From: Deltaproteobacteria bacterium
GTDB taxonomy: Bacteria > Myxococcota_A > UBA9160 > PR03
Assembly: GCA_035063765.1 (NCBI GenBank)
Contig: JAPSFT010000001.1
Span: forward strand, 223,237-287,236
Direction: 5' to 3'
DNA: 64,000 bases
Shown: positions 62,694-64,000 of the stretch, piece after piece
How the letters are laid out: every line of letters begins with the position of its first letter
How positions within the stretch are numbered: the first letter of the stretch is position 1
Notes under the pieces: model-generated
The model's input: only the letters and a program-made list of their open reading frames with translations
Told to the model about the DNA's origin: nothing
Databases searched by the model: none
Program-made: the position numbers and the translations under genes

Positions 62694-64000
62694 ATGGTCC
62701 AGCCCTCGCTCTCCCCGGCGTCGCCCGGCACCTTTCCATCGCTCGTCATCCGGGCGAACCTGCTCGAGCCGCGCGGCGCGTTCGCCGAGGCCCAGGCCGA
62801 GTACCTGGAGCCCGATCCGGCCACCGTGGCGCGCCTGCGCGAGCTCCTCGCGGCTCATGGCGCCGGCGTCGTGGCTCACTTCTACATGGGGCCCGAGCTC
62901 CAGGGCACTCTCGCCGCATGCGACTGGCCACACATCCACATCGCGGACTCGCTGCTCATGGCCTCGCGCGCCGTCGAGATGGCCCAGGCGGGCGCGCGCG
63001 CCATCGTCGTGCTCGGCGTCGATTTCATGAGCGAGAACGTCCGCGCCATCCTCGACGGCTCGGGCTTCTCACACGTCCCGGTGTACCGCGTCGATACCCG
63101 CGCCATCGGCTGCTCGCTCGCCGAGTCTGCGGAAGCGCCAGCCTATGGCGCGTATCTCACCCGCGCCGCGCGCCATCCGCGCTCGCTCCACGTGGTCTAC
63201 GTGAACACGAGCTTACGCGTGAAGGCCAAGGCGCAAGCGCTCTTACCGACCATCACCTGCACCTCGTCGAACGTGGTCTCCATGGTGCTCGGCGCCGCGG
63301 CCGCGCTCCCCGGCGTTCAGGTGTGGTTCGGGCCGGACACCTACATGGGCAAGAACCTCCACGGTATGTTCTCGTCGCTCGCCGAGCTCGGCGACGACAC
63401 CGTGCGCTCGCTCCATCCCGCGCACGACGCCGCGAGCGTCCGTCGCCTGGTCGAGCGCTTCCACTACTTCGGGCAGGGCATCTGCGTGGTGCATCACCTG
63501 TTCGCCGACCAGGTGGTCGAGCGGACCCGCCACGACTACCCGGACGCGATGATCACCGCGCACCTCGAGGTCCCCGGCGAGATGTTCGGGCTCGGCCTCG
63601 AGCGACAGCGACAGGGGCTCGGCGTGGTCGGCTCGACCTCCAACATCCTCGGCTTCATCAACAGCAAGGTCGACGAGGCCCTCGGGCGCTCGGACCGCGG
63701 TCGTCTTCAGTTCATCCTCGGCACCGAGAGCGGCATGATCACCGCCATCGCGCGAAGCGTGCAGGAGAAGCTCCGCGCGCACGACGGCCACGAGCTCGCC
63801 GTCGAAATCGTCTTCCCGGTGGCCGGAGAGGCGCTCGCCCCCGGTGACGCGACGCTGCCCGTCGTCCCCGGCGTGGCGGCCGGCGAAGGTTGCTCGACGG
63901 CGGGCGGCTGCGCGACCTGCCCGTACATGAAGATGAACTCGCTCGACGCGCTGCTCGCGCTCCTCGAGCGCCTCGGCACCGCGCCCCCGGACGAGCTCGC
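62694..64000 (+). CDS. nadA: Quinolinate synthase, 3' end outside window
   Basis: NadA condenses iminoaspartate and dihydroxyacetone phosphate to quinolinate for NAD synthesis. Visible features are VVAHFYMGPELQ, IADSLLMA, and the cluster cysteines C140 (AIGCSLAES), C189 (TCTSSNVV) and the C-terminal CSTAGGCATCPYMKMNSLDAL (C400, C406, C409). The 435 visible codons reach almost to the usual end. The ATG at 62694 has GAGGG about 7 bases upstream. The usual H-P-E-C block reads A-H-L-E-V-P-G-E. The reading frame is still open at the window edge. Confidence 0.93.
   Translation, partial: MVQPSLSPASPGTFPSLVIRANLLEPRGAFAEAQAEYLEPDPATVARLRELLAAHGAGVVAHFYMGPELQGTLAACDWPHIHIADSLLMASRAVEMAQAGARAIVVLGVDFMSENVRAILDGSGFSHVPVYRVDTRAIGCSLAESAEAPAYGAYLTRAARHPRSLHVVYVNTSLRVKAKAQALLPTITCTSSNVVSMVLGAAAALPGVQVWFGPDTYMGKNLHGMFSSLAELGDDTVRSLHPAHDAASVRRLVERFHYFGQGICVVHHLFADQVVERTRHDYPDAMITAHLEVPGEMFGLGLERQRQGLGVVGSTSNILGFINSKVDEALGRSDRGRLQFILGTESGMITAIARSVQEKLRAHDGHELAVEIVFPVAGEALAPGDATLPVVPGVAAGEGCSTAGGCATCPYMKMNSLDALLALLERLGTAPPDEL

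Overview
The window looks like a chromosomal segment of a myxobacterium (Myxococcota, probably Polyangiales/Sorangiineae). I infer this from the very high G+C, the long Ala/Pro/Gly-rich proteins, and the families present. These include a hanks-type kinase with an HRDVSPHN catalytic loop, MJ0042 zinc-ribbon proteins, an AgmX-like GYF/TonB-tail protein, giant TPR proteins, lipoproteins with GTGG-type linkers and a choice-of-anchor-L-like lipoprotein. I see no insertion sequence, prophage, CRISPR array, tRNA or rRNA, so this reads as ordinary chromosome rather than an island.

Layout. 1-1148: the 3' end of an RpoH-type sigma factor gene, then rnpB (RNase P RNA) with a promoter and a perfect 13-bp terminator stem. 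1149-8314: a minus-strand run of a sigma54 activator, queA-tgt (queuosine), a MshEN-REC-TPR response regulator and the AgmX-like protein. 8475-13074: envelope TPR/PEGA protein, propeller-like lipoprotein, Ser/Thr kinase and a DUF6918-like protein. 13426-16337: korA-korB, a two-subunit 2-oxoacid:ferredoxin oxidoreductase. 16512-31388: a 1,323-aa zinc-ribbon/TPR membrane protein divergent from a plus-strand operon of a degenerate parvulin-like protein and two giant TPR paralogues (1,590 and 1,788 aa) joined by an ATGA overlap. 31432-39590: alpha-2-macroglobulin and pbpC, translationally coupled, a periplasmic defence/repair pair. 39798-46884: TPR protein, 4HBT thioesterase, vWA lipoprotein, Asp-box protein, rpsU, DUF971 protein, glycosyltransferase, MoaB, DUF4013 membrane protein. 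46911-54584: gamma-glutamyltransferase, polytopic membrane protein, cystathionine beta-synthase, GST, amino-acid permease. 54644-64000: a eukaryotic-type bifunctional PFK-2/FBPase-2, a GExH-motif lipoprotein, a rhomboid protease with a Cys-rich Sel1-like tail, a DUF4349-like/barrel protein, a Nudix hydrolase, a Cys-rich lipoprotein and the start of nadA.

The items most worth a second look are the giant-TPR/parvulin/zinc-ribbon locus (16512-31388), whose shared C-terminal domain resembles a protease fold without catalytic residues; the PFKFB enzyme; the MshEN-REC-TPR regulator; the rhomboid fusion; and a 28-bp near-perfect inverted repeat (39705-39732 / 39943-39970) that brackets a start codon. 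All family assignments come from reading motifs and architecture by eye; no searches were run.
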